Assembly: GCA_040216885.1 (NCBI GenBank)
Contig: JAVJOG010000002.1
Coordinates: 25,128-89,127 of the forward strand
Length of the DNA stretch: 64,000 nt
Source of the DNA: Parvibaculum sp040216885
GTDB lineage: Bacteria; Pseudomonadota; Alphaproteobacteria; Parvibaculales; Parvibaculaceae
Reading direction: 5' to 3'
Below are positions 43,159 to 51,624 of this stretch, piece after piece. The notes beneath the pieces are model-generated. The model saw nothing but the letters and a program-made list of their open reading frames with translations. It was not told the origin of the DNA and did not search any database. The number at the start of each line of letters is the position of its first letter. Within the stretch, counting starts at the first letter, position 1. The position numbers and the translations under genes were made by a program.

Positions 43159-45612
43159 CTAATGTGCCATAACCGGCTCGCTGGTGTCCGGCCGGTTGCG
43201 GCCGGCGGCGGCCTGTTCGGCTGCCCAGGCATCCTCGTCCCACTCGATGGGTTCCGGCATGCGGGTCAGGGCGTGCTTCAGCGCATCGTCGATGGTGTTG
43301 ACCGGCACGATCTCCAGGCCGTTCTTCACATTGTCCGGAATCTCGGCGAGATCCTTGGCATTGTCCTGCGGGATCAGCACCTTCTTGATGCCGCCGCGGA
43401 GCGCCGCCAGAAGCTTCTCCTTGAGACCGCCGATGGGGAGCACCCGACCGCGAAGCGTCATCTCGCCGGTCATCGCCACGTCCTTGCGGACTGGAATGCC
43501 GGTCATCACCGAGACGATGGCCGTGGTCATCGCCACGCCCGCCGACGGACCGTCCTTGGGCGTCGCGCCTTCCGGCACGTGAACGTGGATGTCACGGCGA
43601 TCAAACAAGGGCGGCTCGATGCCGAAACGGGTCGCACGCGAGCGGACGAAGGAACTCGATGCGGAAATCGACTCCTTCATTACATCGCGCAGGTTGCCCG
43701 TGACCGTCATGCGGCCCTTGCCCGGCATCATCACGCCTTCGATGGTCAACAGCTCGCCGCCAACTTCCGTCCATGCCAGACCTGTGACGATGCCGACCTG
43801 GTCTTCGCCTTCGGCCTCGCCGAAACGGTATTTCGGCACACCGGCATAGTCGGCGATGTTTTCCATCGTCAGTTTGACCGACTTTGTTTCCGGATCGGTC
43901 AGGATGCGTTTGACGGCCTTACGCGCCAGGTTGTTCAACTCGCGCTCGAGATTGCGGACGCCCGCTTCGCGCGTATAGACGCGGATCAGTTGACGCAGGG
44001 CCTCATCGTCGATCGACCACTCGCCCTTGCGCAGGCCATGGCCGTCGATCGCCTTCTGGATCAGATGGCGGCGGGCGATTTCGACCTTCTCATCCTCGGT
44101 GTAGCCGGCGATGCGGATGATCTCCATCCGGTCCATCAGCGGCTCGGGGATGTTGAGGGTGTTCGCCGTCGTCACGAACATGACGTCGGAGAGATCGTAG
44201 TCGACCTCCAGATAGTGATCGGCAAAAGCGTTGTTCTGCTCGGGATCGAGAACCTCGAGCAGCGCCGACGACGGATCGCCACGGAAATCCGAACCCATCT
44301 TGTCGATCTCGTCGAGCAGGAAGAGCGGATTGGTGTGCTTCACCTTCTTCATCGACTGGATGACCTTGCCGGGCATCGAGCCGATATAGGTGCGGCGATG
44401 ACCGCGGATTTCCGCCTCGTCGCGCACGCCGCCGAGCGACATGCGCACGAAGTCGCGGCCCGTCGAACGCGCGATCGACTTGCCGAGCGAGGTCTTGCCG
44501 ACACCGGGCGGACCGACGAGGCAGAGGATCGGCCCCTTCAGCTTGTTGGCGCGGTTCTGCACCGCCAGGTATTCGACGATGCGTTCCTTGACCTTGTCGA
44601 GGCCATAGTGATCGGCGTCGAGAATTTCCTGCGCATTCTTCAGGTCTTTCTTGACGCGGCTCTTCTGCTTCCACGGCACCGAGAGCAGCCAGTCGAGATA
44701 ATTGCGCACGACGGTCGCTTCGGCCGACATCGGGCTCATCTGCTTCAGCTTCTTCAGTTCGGCGACCGCCTTCTCGCGCGCCTCCTTGGAGAGCTTGACC
44801 TTCTGGATGCGTTCTTCGAGTTCGCGAATTTCCTCGCGGCCGTCGTCGCCGTCGCCAAGCTCCTTCTGAATGGCCTTCATCTGCTCGTTCAGATAGTACT
44901 CGCGCTGCGTCTTCTCCATCTGGCGCTTGACGCGGCTGCGGATGCGCTTTTCGACCTGCAGCACGCCGATCTCGCCTTCCATCAGCGAATAGACGCGCTC
45001 CAGCCGGCCTGCGACCGACGGCATTTCGAGAAGCTCCTGCTTCTCGGGAATCTTGATGTTGATGTGGCTCGCGACCGTGTCGGCCAGCTTCGCAGGGTCC
45101 TCGATCTGTCCGATCGAGCCCAACACCTCCGGCGGGACCTTCTTGTTGAGCTTCACATAGCCTTCGAACTGCGAGACGACGGAGCGCGCCAAACCTTCGA
45201 TCTGATCGCCGTCGGTTTCGGTCTCGTCGATCGCCTCGACTTCGGCTTCGAAAAATTCGGGATTGTCGACATAGCGCTTGACGCGCGCACGGCGCACACC
45301 CTCGACCAGCACCTTGACGGTGTTGTCGGGCAGCTTGAGGAGCTGCAGCACTGTGCCGATGGCGCCGATTTCGTAGATGTCGTCCGTGTTCGGATTATCG
45401 TCCGCGGCATTCTTCTGGGCGACCAGCAAAATCTGCTTGTCGTCCTGCATGACATTTTCGAGTGCCCGCACCGACTTTTCGCGGCCAACAAAGAGCGGCA
45501 CGATCATGTGGGGGAAAACGACAATGTCGCGCAACGGCAGCACCGGCAACACAAGGGCATCGCCACCGGCGCCTGCCGTTGTATCCTGATTGCGCTTTTC
45601 TTTCTCGGTCAT
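43159..45612 (-). CDS. lon: ATP-dependent protease Lon
   Basis: The 817-residue protease degrades misfolded and regulatory proteins in the cytosol. It has the N-terminal substrate domain (about 25-225), AAA+ module with Walker A GPPGVGKTSLGKS and Walker B FLLDEIDKMG, and the C-terminal peptidase with catalytic Ser690 in KDGPSAGVAM and Lys near 733 in GGLKEKLLAA. It lies between clpX and hup; terminators on both sides make it a unit of its own. Confidence 0.98.
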   Translation of the reverse strand: MTEKEKRNQDTTAGAGGDALVLPVLPLRDIVVFPHMIVPLFVGREKSVRALENVMQDDKQILLVAQKNAADDNPNTDDIYEIGAIGTVLQLLKLPDNTVKVLVEGVRRARVKRYVDNPEFFEAEVEAIDETETDGDQIEGLARSVVSQFEGYVKLNKKVPPEVLGSIGQIEDPAKLADTVASHINIKIPEKQELLEMPSVAGRLERVYSLMEGEIGVLQVEKRIRSRVKRQMEKTQREYYLNEQMKAIQKELGDGDDGREEIRELEERIQKVKLSKEAREKAVAELKKLKQMSPMSAEATVVRNYLDWLLSVPWKQKSRVKKDLKNAQEILDADHYGLDKVKERIVEYLAVQNRANKLKGPILCLVGPPGVGKTSLGKSIARSTGRDFVRMSLGGVRDEAEIRGHRRTYIGSMPGKVIQSMKKVKHTNPLFLLDEIDKMGSDFRGDPSSALLEVLDPEQNNAFADHYLEVDYDLSDVMFVTTANTLNIPEPLMDRMEIIRIAGYTEDEKVEIARRHLIQKAIDGHGLRKGEWSIDDEALRQLIRVYTREAGVRNLERELNNLARKAVKRILTDPETKSVKLTMENIADYAGVPKYRFGEAEGEDQVGIVTGLAWTEVGGELLTIEGVMMPGKGRMTVTGNLRDVMKESISASSSFVRSRATRFGIEPPLFDRRDIHVHVPEGATPKDGPSAGVAMTTAIVSVMTGIPVRKDVAMTGEMTLRGRVLPIGGLKEKLLAALRGGIKKVLIPQDNAKDLAEIPDNVKNGLEIVPVNTIDDALKHALTRMPEPIEWDEDAWAAEQAAAGRNRPDTSEPVMAH

Positions 45613-45796
45613 ATTACTACCTGCCTTTACCTGACTCGACTGCCGCCCGCAGCGAAGCTCCAGCCTAGCATCCGATTCTGAATGAATGCTGATGGCCGCA
45701 TGACGGCCAGAATAGCGGGATTCGCGGGCGCCGCCCGGAATTCGGGCGTTTCCGGTCCCCGGCCTGTTTCAGCACCGGGAACCATCGGTTAAATGG

Positions 45797-45830
45797 AAAA
45801 TGGCCCTGAAAGACCGTGCTTTCAAGGCCA
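45797..45830 (-). terminator. Intrinsic terminator after clpX
   Basis: Stem of 12 positions with one mismatch (45801-45812 with 45819-45830), hexamer loop; on the minus strand it is followed by TTTTCC. It lies about 38 bases after the clpX stop. The remaining lon upstream gap (45613-45796) shows no other clear signal. Confidence 0.75.
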
Positions 45831-45867
45831 CTTGCCAATGCTTGAAAAACGCAGGTTTTCAGCCCCG

Positions 45868-47133
45868 TCAGGCGCTGGTGCCGACATCGCCCTGCCGTTC
45901 GGCATAAATGTAGAGCGGACGCGCCTTGCCCTCGACAACCTCGCCGCTGATGACGACCTCCTCCACGCCCTCAAGCGTCGGCAGTTCGAACATCGTGTCG
46001 AGCAGAATTGCTTCGAGGATGGAACGCAATCCGCGGGCGCCGGTCTTGCGGTCGATCGCCTTGCGGGCGATGGAGCGAAGCGCCTCCTCGGAGAAGGTCA
46101 GACGCACATTCTCCATCTCGAACAGGCGCTCATACTGCTTCACCAGCGCGTTCTTCGGCTGGGTCAGGATCGTGACAAGCGCTTCCTCGTCGAGATCCTC
46201 CAGCGTCGCCAGGACCGGCATGCGGCCGACGAATTCGGGGATCAGACCGAACTTCAGCAAGTCTTCGGGCTCCAGATCCTTCAGAATCTCGCCGGTGCGC
46301 CGGTCTTCGACCGACTGAACCTTGGCGCTGAAGCCGATGCCGGCGCCCGTGCCGCGCTGGCCGATGATCTTTTCGAGGCCCGCGAACGCGCCGCCGCAGA
46401 TGAAGAGGATGTTGGTTGTATCGACCTGCAGGAATTCCTGCTGCGGGTGCTTGCGGCCGCCCTGCGGCGGCACGGAGGCAACCGTGCCTTCCATGATCTT
46501 CAGCAATGCCTGCTGCACGCCCTCGCCCGACACGTCGCGCGTGATCGACGGGTTGTCGGACTTGCGGCTGATCTTGTCGACCTCGTCGATATAGACGATG
46601 CCGCGCTGGGCGCGCTCGACATTGTAGTCGGCCGACTGCAGCAGCTTCAGGATGATGTTCTCGACGTCCTCGCCGACATAGCCGGCTTCCGTCAGCGTCG
46701 TCGCGTCGGCCATCGTGAACGGCACATCGAGGATGCGGGCGAGCGTCTGGGCGAGCAGCGTCTTGCCGCAACCCGTGGGACCGATCAGCAGGATGTTCGA
46801 CTTCGCAAGCTCGACGTCGTTATTCTTGGCGGCGTGATTGAGGCGCTTGTAGTGGTTGTGGACCGCAACCGACAAAACGCGCTTGGCGTGCTGTTGGCCG
46901 ATCACATAATCGTCCAGCACACCGCAGATTTCCTGCGGCGAGGGAACACCGTCACGCGACTTCACCAGCGAGCTCTTATTTTCCTCGCGGATGATGTCCA
47001 TGCAGAGTTCGACGCATTCGTCGCAGATAAAGACGGTCGGACCCGCAATCAGCTTCCTGACCTCGTGCTGGCTCTTGCCGCAGAAGGAACAGTAGAGCGT
47101 GTTCTTGGAGTCGCCGCCGCTCACCTTGCTCAT
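45868..47133 (-). CDS. clpX: ATP-dependent unfoldase ClpX
   Basis: ClpX unfolds substrates and feeds them to ClpP, encoded just upstream. The 421-residue protein has the N-terminal zinc domain with the pairs CSFC and CDEC, Walker A GPTGCGKTLLA, Walker B IVYIDEVDKI and the pore loop region GYVGEDVE. In alphaproteobacteria SspB (also in this window) brings ssrA-tagged proteins to the zinc domain. A leader of more than 300 bases separates it from clpP. Confidence 0.98.
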   Translation of the reverse strand: MSKVSGGDSKNTLYCSFCGKSQHEVRKLIAGPTVFICDECVELCMDIIREENKSSLVKSRDGVPSPQEICGVLDDYVIGQQHAKRVLSVAVHNHYKRLNHAAKNNDVELAKSNILLIGPTGCGKTLLAQTLARILDVPFTMADATTLTEAGYVGEDVENIILKLLQSADYNVERAQRGIVYIDEVDKISRKSDNPSITRDVSGEGVQQALLKIMEGTVASVPPQGGRKHPQQEFLQVDTTNILFICGGAFAGLEKIIGQRGTGAGIGFSAKVQSVEDRRTGEILKDLEPEDLLKFGLIPEFVGRMPVLATLEDLDEEALVTILTQPKNALVKQYERLFEMENVRLTFSEEALRSIARKAIDRKTGARGLRSILEAILLDTMFELPTLEGVEEVVISGEVVEGKARPLYIYAERQGDVGTSA

Positions 47134-47222
47134 AAGAACTCCTTAGTAACCCACAGGCCGGTACGAACAGGTTTTACCAACGCCTATGCACCAACCGTGC
47201 CTGCCTTCCGGTATCCGATCAA

Positions 47223-47263
47223 GGCGTCCATTTTTGTACGCCAGGGGCCATAAAATGGATGCC
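47223..47263. other. Hairpin in the clpP-clpX gap
   Basis: The 319-base gap 47134-47452 holds one clear structure: arms 47223-47234 (GGCGTCCATTTT) and 47252-47263 (AAAATGGATGCC), 11 pairs plus one G-T, with a 17-base loop. It lies about 90 bases before the clpX start and could be in its leader. I see no convincing promoter hexamers and no other gene in the gap. Confidence 0.5.
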
Positions 47264-47452
47264 TCAACCGGTCACCTTGGCTCCATACGAGCATGTTATT
47301 CGGCGGGGGATCAACATTTCATTACCTTCAGCTGCCCCCGCAGCGAATGCCGAGAAGGCCCTGCCCCAGCGTTCTCCCGGCCCGAATCCTAGGCAAATGC
47401 CGCCCGGTTTTTCGGCAAGCGCACAAGAGAACCCGGAAAAGTCTCGTTATTT

Positions 47453-48079
47453 TCAGTCTTTTTTGGCGCTCTCCGCCCGTTCGACACCGACATGGTCGAT
47501 GATGCCGAACTCCTTGGCGCGCTCCGGGCTCATGAAGTTGTCGCGCTCAAGCGCATCCTCCACGTCCTTCAGGCTCTGCCCCGTATGCTTCACATAAATA
47601 TTGTTGAGGCGTTCACGAATCGCAATCGTTTCGCGGGCGTGAATTTCGATGTCCGTCGCCTGGCCCTGGAAGCCGCCGGAAGGCTGATGGACCATGATAC
47701 GGGCATTCGGCAGCGCGAAGCGCATGCCCTTTTCACCCGCCGCGAGAAGCAGGGAACCCATCGATGCCGCCTGCCCCATGCAGACCGTGGAAACAGGCGG
47801 ACGGATGTGCTGCATCGTGTCGTAGATCGCAAGCCCCGACGTCACCACGCCGCCCGGCGAGTTGATGTACATCGAGATTTCCTTCTTCGGGTTTTCAGCT
47901 TCAAGGAAAAGAAGCTGAGCCGTCACCAGCATCGCCATGCTGTCCTCGACAGGACCGGCGACAAAGATGATGTGCTCCTTCAGAAGGCGCGAGAAAATGT
48001 CGTAGGCGCGCTCACCACGGTTGGTCTGCTCGACCACCATCGGCACGAGGTTCATGTAGGTTTCGATGGGGTCTTTCAT
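47453..48079 (-). CDS. clpP: ATP-dependent protease proteolytic subunit ClpP
   Basis: The 208-residue serine peptidase forms the double-ring chamber used by ClpX and ClpA. Catalytic Ser106 is in MGQAASMGS and His131 in IMVHQPSGG; the Asp lies in the later helix region. The length is normal, with a short charged C-terminal end. It heads the clpP-clpX-lon-hup block. Confidence 0.98.
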   Translation of the reverse strand: MKDPIETYMNLVPMVVEQTNRGERAYDIFSRLLKEHIIFVAGPVEDSMAMLVTAQLLFLEAENPKKEISMYINSPGGVVTSGLAIYDTMQHIRPPVSTVCMGQAASMGSLLLAAGEKGMRFALPNARIMVHQPSGGFQGQATDIEIHARETIAIRERLNNIYVKHTGQSLKDVEDALERDNFMSPERAKEFGIIDHVGVERAESAKKD

Positions 48080-48275
48080 GGTCTCTCCTGGGCGTCGGCC
48101 GGTTCACGCGGATGTTTATCAGGGAGCGCCGCCACCCTGCAAAGAGTAAGGATGCAGACGTCGCGTTCCCATGCCACCGCATGAAACTGCACTTCAACCG
48201 TATTTAGGCCGATTCGGTAAATGGATGGTTCAGAACACTAGCGCAAGGAATATAGGCACTGGAACGGCAGATTTC

Positions 48276-48296
48276 GCCCCCTTACCGCTAGGGGGC
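48276..48296 (-). terminator. Hairpin over the lipoprotein gene stop codon
   Basis: Perfect seven-pair stem GCCCCCT (48276-48282) and AGGGGGC (48290-48296) with loop TACCGCT. The stop codon of the lipoprotein gene lies in it. There is no T-run on the minus strand, so it may act with Rho or as a 3' stabiliser. The rest of the gap before clpP (48080-48275) shows a TATATT hexamer (48254-48249) but no good -35. Confidence 0.4.
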
Positions 48297-48713
48297 ATTT
48301 CCGGCGGTTCCGTTCACTTCTGTTCCCGCAGATGCCGCTTCCGCAGCGACAACCGTGTTTCCCGACCCCCCACAGCTTCGGGCGGCGATCAGTCGCTCAA
48401 GCTCGTCGTTCCGGGCAACAAGCGCTTCAGCCTCACGCCGCTCCGTGTCAGACAGGTCGAGGAAAAGGATGTAAGTGGGAACGAGCACGGCGCCTGCGAT
48501 CTTGCCGGCATTGTGGTCGTTAGCTGTCTGCCGCTCTCCCGACAATTCGTCGATTTTTTTCTTATTGACGGCAAGTTCGCCCGAGAGATGGTCGCAGGAC
48601 AGAACTGCATCGACTGAGCGCTGTTCCGGCGCAATATTGGCGACACGTCCCCCACAAGAGGCAAATATCAGGCTGCATAGAGCCAATCCCGCCCAGTGTT
48701 TCCAAGTCAGCAC
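48288..48713 (-). CDS. Small lipoprotein of unknown function (141 aa)
   Basis: The N-terminus has a lipoprotein signal ending in the lipobox FASC, so the mature protein would start at that Cys and be anchored in a membrane. Behind it are a charged helical stretch (AVNKKKIDELSGERQT), a hydrophobic segment GAVLVPTYILFLDL, a second coiled stretch rich in Glu and Arg (DTERREAEALVARNDELERL) and an alanine-rich tail. The hydrophobic part flanked by coils is seen in small envelope proteins of unknown role. Divergent from the next lipoprotein gene across a 86-base AT-rich gap. Confidence 0.75.
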   Translation of the reverse strand: MLTWKHWAGLALCSLIFASCGGRVANIAPEQRSVDAVLSCDHLSGELAVNKKKIDELSGERQTANDHNAGKIAGAVLVPTYILFLDLSDTERREAEALVARNDELERLIAARSCGGSGNTVVAAEAASAGTEVNGTAGNAP

Positions 48714-48799
48714 TGCCCCACCCCCCGGCTCAATTAGCTTCTCAGATTCTGGAGTTTAATCCATTATGCAAGCTGAATTCATTATTTTTGGGGGATGAG

Positions 48800-49393
48800 A
48801 TGTTTGTCAGAGTTCTTTTTTCTATGGCTCTTCTCGTGACTTTGAGCGCTTGCGCCACCGGCGCGAGCCCGAGCGCGATGACGGCCGAAGTCAGCAATGT
48901 CACGGTGATTGCCGAAAGCTCTTCTTTGCGGAAATCCATCACCGTCAGCGAGGTCACCGGCGGTTCGAAAACCAATCCGCTCTGGACATCGCAAGTTGAC
49001 GATGCCGCCTTCAAGACAGCGCTCGAACAATCTCTCACGGTTCACGCGATGATCAATGACGCGGCACCTCGCTACAAACTTGAAGTGAAGCTGGTCGACC
49101 TCGATCAGCCGTTCGGTGGCTTTGACATGACTGTCAGCTCGCGGGTCTTCTATCTGTTGCTTGATGCAGAGACGAACCAGCGCACATACGAGACAGAGAT
49201 CAACTGCGAGTACACAGCGAAACTCTCTGACGCATTTCTTGGCTATGAGCGCCTGAAGCTTGCCAATGAAGGTGCGATCAAGAAAAACATCTCACTCTTC
49301 ATCGAGGCGATGATCGCAGAGTTCAAGAAACGAGATGCGGCGGCGGTCACGCCTACAGTATCGCTGCAAACGTCTACACCTACCGGCAGCTAG
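48800..49393 (+). CDS. Lipoprotein of unknown function (197 aa)
   Basis: Starts MFVRVLFSMALLVTLSACATG, a clear lipoprotein signal with lipobox LSAC; GGGGG lies five bases before the ATG. The mature part has a mixed alpha/beta look with a segment AAPRYKLEVKLVDLDQPFGG that resembles the strand-helix pattern of small outer membrane lipoproteins of the DUF-type LptE/LPS or secretin-assembly groups, but no family is certain. Base composition is less GC-rich than the neighbours. The only plus-strand gene between hup and nnr, and with 48288-48713 it makes a divergent lipoprotein pair inserted between clpP and tig. Confidence 0.75.
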   Translation: MFVRVLFSMALLVTLSACATGASPSAMTAEVSNVTVIAESSSLRKSITVSEVTGGSKTNPLWTSQVDDAAFKTALEQSLTVHAMINDAAPRYKLEVKLVDLDQPFGGFDMTVSSRVFYLLLDAETNQRTYETEINCEYTAKLSDAFLGYERLKLANEGAIKKNISLFIEAMIAEFKKRDAAAVTPTVSLQTSTPTGS

Positions 49394-49411
49394 AAGCGGC
49401 TAACGGGAGTG

Positions 49412-49933
49412 TCAGGCAGCGTTCCTGGCACTCTCAGCCTGCGCGACCTCACGGGGCCGCCCAATCATGCCGCTCACGCCGGAAAGTGCGCCAGCCACCA
49501 GCTCGCGCGCCAGAAAACGCGTTGGGTCGACCCAGCCGGGCAGTTCGAGCCTGCGGGCCAGCGCCCGGGTGAAACCGAAACGGCGGTAATAGGGCTCATC
49601 GCCCACGAGGACGACAATGCGGTGACCTTGAGCGGCCGCGCGGGCAAGACCGGCATGCATCAGACGGCTGCCAACGCCCTTGCCCTGCCGGGACGGGGCG
49701 GTGACGAGTGGGCCGAGCAAGAGGGCCGGCGTCCCGTCGATCTCGATGGGCCAGAAGCGAAGGGTGCCCACGACCTCACCGTTGTCGACCGCGACCAGCG
49801 CAAGCGAGGTGTCGTGCTCGACGCCCTCGCGAAGCCGATAGACGGTCTTCGCGAAGCGGTCCGGGCCGAACGCCTCCGCGACCAGTTTCTCGACGGCGGG
49901 CGTGCGTGACTCAGTTTCAAGAACGATCTTCAT
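49412..49933 (-). CDS. GNAT family N-acetyltransferase
   Basis: A 173-residue acetyltransferase from MKIVLETESRTPAVEKLV, with the acetyl-CoA loop LVTAPSRQGKGVGSRLMHAGL (the Q/RxxGxG/A motif is RQGKGVG) and VLVGDEPYYRRFGF, typical of the predicted acetyltransferases related to YhbS. Substrate unknown. The ATG at 49933 has GGAA upstream; METN at 49945 is an alternative. Frame upstream of this is not conserved. It follows ornithine decarboxylase by 94 bases; a link to polyamine acetylation is possible but not shown by sequence. Confidence 0.88.
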   Translation of the reverse strand: MKIVLETESRTPAVEKLVAEAFGPDRFAKTVYRLREGVEHDTSLALVAVDNGEVVGTLRFWPIEIDGTPALLLGPLVTAPSRQGKGVGSRLMHAGLARAAAQGHRIVVLVGDEPYYRRFGFTRALARRLELPGWVDPTRFLARELVAGALSGVSGMIGRPREVAQAESARNAA

Positions 49934-50027
49934 GTTCGTTTCCATGAGGCGAATCCGGTGGCGGCGCAGCGCGCCTGCCCGACCGTTTCGTCCTTCGATA
50001 TCTTGTGAACGGGGTTTTCCCGGGGCC

Positions 50028-51338
50028 TCAGATGCAGACGCTTGCCAGCGGCGGGAAGCCGTTGAACGCGACGGCCGAATAGGTCGTCGTGTAGGCGCCC
50101 GTAGCCAGGATCCAGACCTTGTCACCAGCCTGCAGGCTCGACGGGAGACGGTAGTCCGTCTTCTCGTAGAGAATGTCGGCGCTGTCGCAGGTCGGGCCGG
50201 CAAGCACGACGGGCGACGTCTCGCCGCCATCACGCGAGGTCAGCAGGCGGTACTTGATCGCCTCGTCCATCGTCTCCGCCAGGCCATGAAACTTGCCTGC
50301 GTCGAGATAGACCCATCGTCGCGCATCGTCGCCTCCCTTTTCGGAGACGAGAATAACTTCGGCCTGGATGACCCCGGCGTCGCCAACGACGCCACGGCCG
50401 GGCTCCACGATCACTTCCGGCTGGTTGTCGCCGAAGTGGTGCACGAGCGCCTCACGGATCGCTGCCCCATAGGCGGCGATCGAGGGAACGTCGGTGCGAT
50501 AGCGCGACGGAAAACCGCCGCCCATGTTGACCATGCGCAGGTTCACGCCGCGAGCCTCGAGATCGCGGAAGAGCGACAACGAAAGCGCGAGGGCCTTGTC
50601 GTATTGCGTGAGGTCGGTCTGCTGCGAGCCGACATGGAACGAGAGGCCATAGGCATCGAGCCCGAGTTCATTGGCGCGAACGAGCAGGTCCGCTGCCATC
50701 GAGGGCTCGCAACCGAACTTGCGCGAGAGCGGCCATTCGGCGCCTTCGCACTCCATCAGCACGCGGCAGTAAACCTTCGAGCCGGGCGCCACGCGGGCGA
50801 TCTTGTCGAGCTCGGCGGCGCTGTCGAAGGCGAACATGCGGACGCCCTTGCCGTAAGCCTCGGCAATGTCGCGTTCCTTCTTGATCGTGTTGCCGAAGGA
50901 AAGACGATCGGCCGAAATGCCGTGACCGAGGCAGAGATCGATCTCGCCCATGCTCGCCGTATCGAAGGACGAGCCGAGACGCGCGAGGCGCGAGACGATC
51001 TCGTCGGCCGGGTTCGCCTTCACGGCGTAGAAGATGCGCGCCTGCGGCAGCGAGCGGGCAAGCTCCTCAAAGTTGTGGGCGACGATGTCGACGTCCACAA
51101 CGAGGCACGGCGAGGGAAGCTCGGCGGCGGCGAGGTAGCGTGCGATCTTCGGCGGAAGGCCGCCGCGCTCCAGCGGGAGCTCGGCCGCCTGCGGCACGAG
51201 GCGGAGGCGCGGCTTGCGGCGCGGACCCGACTTCGCGGGTGCCACCGGCTTCGTGGCCGGGAGCGTCTTGGCGGCGGATTTCATGGAGATGCGAGAACGG
51301 GCACGGCGGCCCTGCTCGGAAGCGAACATCGTAAACAC
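50028..51338 (-). CDS. Ornithine/lysine decarboxylase, PLP fold type III
   Basis: Makes putrescine (or cadaverine) from ornithine (or lysine) in the cytosol. Lys107 in FYAVKANP binds PLP, the glycine-rich MVNMGGGFPSRY region holds its phosphate, and GPTCDSADILYE near residue 382 carries the active-site Cys given by the partner subunit. The first 60 residues are a basic, low-complexity extension (MKSAAKTLPATKPVAPAKSG), absent from the core family; MKSAAK at residue 19 is an alternative start. A leader with possible regulatory folding precedes it. Often annotated speC/odc; substrate preference cannot be read by eye. Confidence 0.93.
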   Translation of the reverse strand: MFTMFASEQGRRARSRISMKSAAKTLPATKPVAPAKSGPRRKPRLRLVPQAAELPLERGGLPPKIARYLAAAELPSPCLVVDVDIVAHNFEELARSLPQARIFYAVKANPADEIVSRLARLGSSFDTASMGEIDLCLGHGISADRLSFGNTIKKERDIAEAYGKGVRMFAFDSAAELDKIARVAPGSKVYCRVLMECEGAEWPLSRKFGCEPSMAADLLVRANELGLDAYGLSFHVGSQQTDLTQYDKALALSLSLFRDLEARGVNLRMVNMGGGFPSRYRTDVPSIAAYGAAIREALVHHFGDNQPEVIVEPGRGVVGDAGVIQAEVILVSEKGGDDARRWVYLDAGKFHGLAETMDEAIKYRLLTSRDGGETSPVVLAGPTCDSADILYEKTDYRLPSSLQAGDKVWILATGAYTTTYSAVAFNGFPPLASVCI

Positions 51339-51490
51339 CCTTTTTCAGACCCGGCTTTCTAAGACCGGCGTGATCCAAAAAGGACGCTTTCCGTCGTTGC
51401 ATAAACCTGCGAGGGGCCAGCGGCACGTGCGTTGTGCGTCTTGTGATGCGCGGGGATATAGGTATCACCGAGTCCGCGCAACAGGTTTTT
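51339..51490 (-). promoter_or_regulatory. Leader of the ornithine decarboxylase gene
   Basis: On the minus strand a TATATC hexamer (51463-51458) with a weak -35 could start a leader of about 115 bases. In it are a small hairpin GACG/CGTC followed by CTTTTTGG (around 51402-51381) and a CCGG/CCGG stem just before the ATG, with GGGTG six bases before the start. A conserved speF leader RNA is known in front of this gene in alphaproteobacteria; I did not verify its consensus here. The rest of the gap to the tig terminator shows nothing else. Confidence 0.35.
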
Positions 51491-51571
51491 TGTGCTGGCG
51501 CCAAAGTTTTTTGCTAACGAAACCTTTATGCGGGCGCATCACTTTTTCGCCGCAATTTGGAACCGGAAAGC

Positions 51572-51599
51572 AAAAGGCCCGGAGATGACTCCGGGCCTT
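51572..51599 (-). terminator. Intrinsic terminator after tig
   Basis: Perfect 11-pair stem (51574-51584 with 51589-51599) around ATGA; on the minus strand it runs into TTTTG. It is 25 bases after the tig stop. Strong. Confidence 0.88.
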
Positions 51600-51624
51600 G
51601 TCAAAGTGACGGCGGAGGAACCGC

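Noticed and set aside
43084..45681. An 865-codon plus-strand frame over lon
   Set aside because: Antisense shadow of a certain gene, no ribosome site or conserved motif.
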